Assembly: GCA_031254645.1 (NCBI GenBank)
Contig: JAIRUA010000031.1
Location: forward strand, 62,001-126,000
DNA from: Dysgonamonadaceae bacterium
Lineage (GTDB): Bacteria > Bacteroidota > Bacteroidia > Bacteroidales > Dysgonomonadaceae
Length of the DNA stretch: 64,000 bases
Direction: 5' to 3'
Shown: positions 63,245 through 64,000 of the stretch, piece by piece
Position numbering within the stretch: the stretch's first letter is position 1
Layout of the letters: the number at the start of each line of letters is the position of its first letter
Made by a program: the position numbers and the translations under genes
The notes under the pieces: model-generated
Seen by the model: only the letters and a program-made list of their open reading frames with translations
Told to the model about the DNA's origin: nothing
The model's database searches: none

Positions 63245-63877
63245 ATGAAAAAAGCTATTCTTTCAATTTTCTTTTTGTGCTCTTTCTATTGTACTCTGCA
63301 AGCGCAATTTATTACAGAAGATACAGAAATTGGAGTAACATTTTCGGGATTGGGAATGCACGATGCGGGTCGAAATATAGATAATCTGAAAGATTTATAT
63401 GGAAAAAATAATTTTTCTTTCGGATTTACCTATATTCGCCCAATATCAAAGAGGTTTGATGTGGAAGCAGGTTTCGAGTATAGTAAATATATATATGGTG
63501 TGAATATTCCTAACCCCAATTTTGAAACATTGGAACACTCAATATTTGAAATACCGGTTACTCTTCGTTTTAATTTTTTTCGTTATTTCTTTCTTAATGG
63601 CGGACTGCTTGTTGATATTAATGGCCTGTATAACAGCATTTTTTCTGCTAATGACCATTATCCTACTCATTCCGATCTGTATGGAATAGGAGCGATGTTG
63701 GGCGTTGGTGTGAAGTACGAATTTAAAAATGTCCCTATTGATCTGTTTCTTAATCCGTATTATAAGTATCGTTCATACTCTATGCCTCTATTATCTCTTG
63801 GCTCAAGCGCAGAAATAAAAAACCCTCGAAATACGTTGGAAAATGGATTTAGAGTAGGTGTGGTTTATCGTTTTTGA
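63245..63877 (+). CDS. outer-membrane beta-barrel protein, second
   Basis: A 210-residue protein with signal peptide MKKAILSIFFLCSFYCTLQAQ. The mature part 'FITEDTEIGVTFSGLGMHDAGRN' and strands such as 'FSFGFTYIRPISKRFDVEAGFEYSKYIYG' and 'GIGAMLGVGVKYEFKNVPIDLFLNPYYKYRS' end in 'FRVGVVYRF'. The last residue phenylalanine is the usual sign of BamA-dependent barrels. It is 15 bases behind the first barrel gene, so the two are co-transcribed. They are not obviously similar to each other beyond barrel pattern. Confidence 0.82.
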   Translation: MKKAILSIFFLCSFYCTLQAQFITEDTEIGVTFSGLGMHDAGRNIDNLKDLYGKNNFSFGFTYIRPISKRFDVEAGFEYSKYIYGVNIPNPNFETLEHSIFEIPVTLRFNFFRYFFLNGGLLVDINGLYNSIFSANDHYPTHSDLYGIGAMLGVGVKYEFKNVPIDLFLNPYYKYRSYSMPLLSLGSSAEIKNPRNTLENGFRVGVVYRF

Positions 63878-63948
63878 CTACCGCGATGCGCCAAATTCAG
63901 CTACAACATTGAATAGTCATATAATTCATTAATACAACCGCAAAAAAG

Positions 63949-64000
63949 ATGAAAACAAGAATTATTAAACTAATAGGATACACCATCATCGTTCTTTGCA
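63949..64000 (+). CDS. start of a gene running off the right edge
   Basis: Seventeen codons are visible: MKTRIIKLIGYTIIVLC, a basic start and a hydrophobic helix. It looks like a signal peptide or membrane anchor. It lies 71 bases behind the second barrel gene on the same strand. Nothing can be said of its function. Confidence 0.5.
   Translation, partial: MKTRIIKLIGYTIIVLC

Noticed and set aside
1-64000. tRNA, rRNA, transposase or integrase genes
   Set aside because: None was recognised on either strand; mobile signs are limited to non-coding palindromes and decayed fragments.

Overview
The window comes from an AT-rich member of the Bacteroidota, most likely order Bacteroidales. Three things point there. 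Many genes are preceded by the phylum's promoter form (TTTG or TTG, about 19 bases, then TAnnTTTG) and lack Shine-Dalgarno sequences. The gene families are typical of the group: lipoprotein dipeptidyl peptidase III, eukaryote-like hexokinase, DUF3810, DUF1080, DUF3244, archaeal-type ProRS, carboxynorspermidine decarboxylase and MACPF lipoproteins. Many proteins start with signal peptides or lipoboxes. No rRNA, tRNA, CRISPR array or transposase gene was seen. Most calls rest on motif reading and family knowledge without database searches.

Layout. 1-2,050: the 3' end of a RelA/SpoT protein, a small envelope-stress operon (YtxH-like, Holin-X-like, a 125-residue protein) and a YafQ-type toxin-antitoxin pair. 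2,061-14,571: housekeeping and metabolism (miaB, acetyl/succinate-CoA transferase, relA-like, beta-mannosidase, proS, hexokinase). 14,572-17,941: an accessory island with decayed sequence, a large protein ending in an HX6D/HXH peptidase signature, a lipoprotein directly behind it and a lipoprotein remnant. 17,847-32,376: dipeptidyl peptidase III, folC, a VWA protein divergent from an ECF sigma factor and its membrane partner, DUF3810, mazG, dsbD, catalase and a double-DUF1080 lipoprotein. 32,635-43,201: tig-clpP-clpX, then recQ-dxs-metG-metA. 43,519-51,158: an unknown secreted protein, pflA/pflB, nadD, a YeaQ-like membrane protein, nspC and DUF1294. 51,170-55,829: a nuclease-helicase and a Fic protein.

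55,954-64,000 is the most unusual gene cluster. A lipoprotein with TPRs, one membrane helix and a helix-turn-helix precedes a DUF3244 protein, a lipoprotein with an aerolysin-like region and a MACPF lipoprotein, closed by a terminator. Then come two related small lipoproteins, each followed by the same GC-rich palindrome, and two outer-membrane beta-barrels. I read it as a candidate contact or secreted pore-forming antagonism locus with possible self-protection genes. That function is inference.

A second theme is a set of palindromic intergenic repeats in several unrelated sequence families. Their short units often start on or in the stop codon of the neighbouring gene, and their mirror copy often lies at the other end of the gap. 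The main family has the unit TGTGCTAAT and occurs six times. One different palindrome sits in frame inside the helicase gene, and another gives two convergent, unrelated genes the same last residues.
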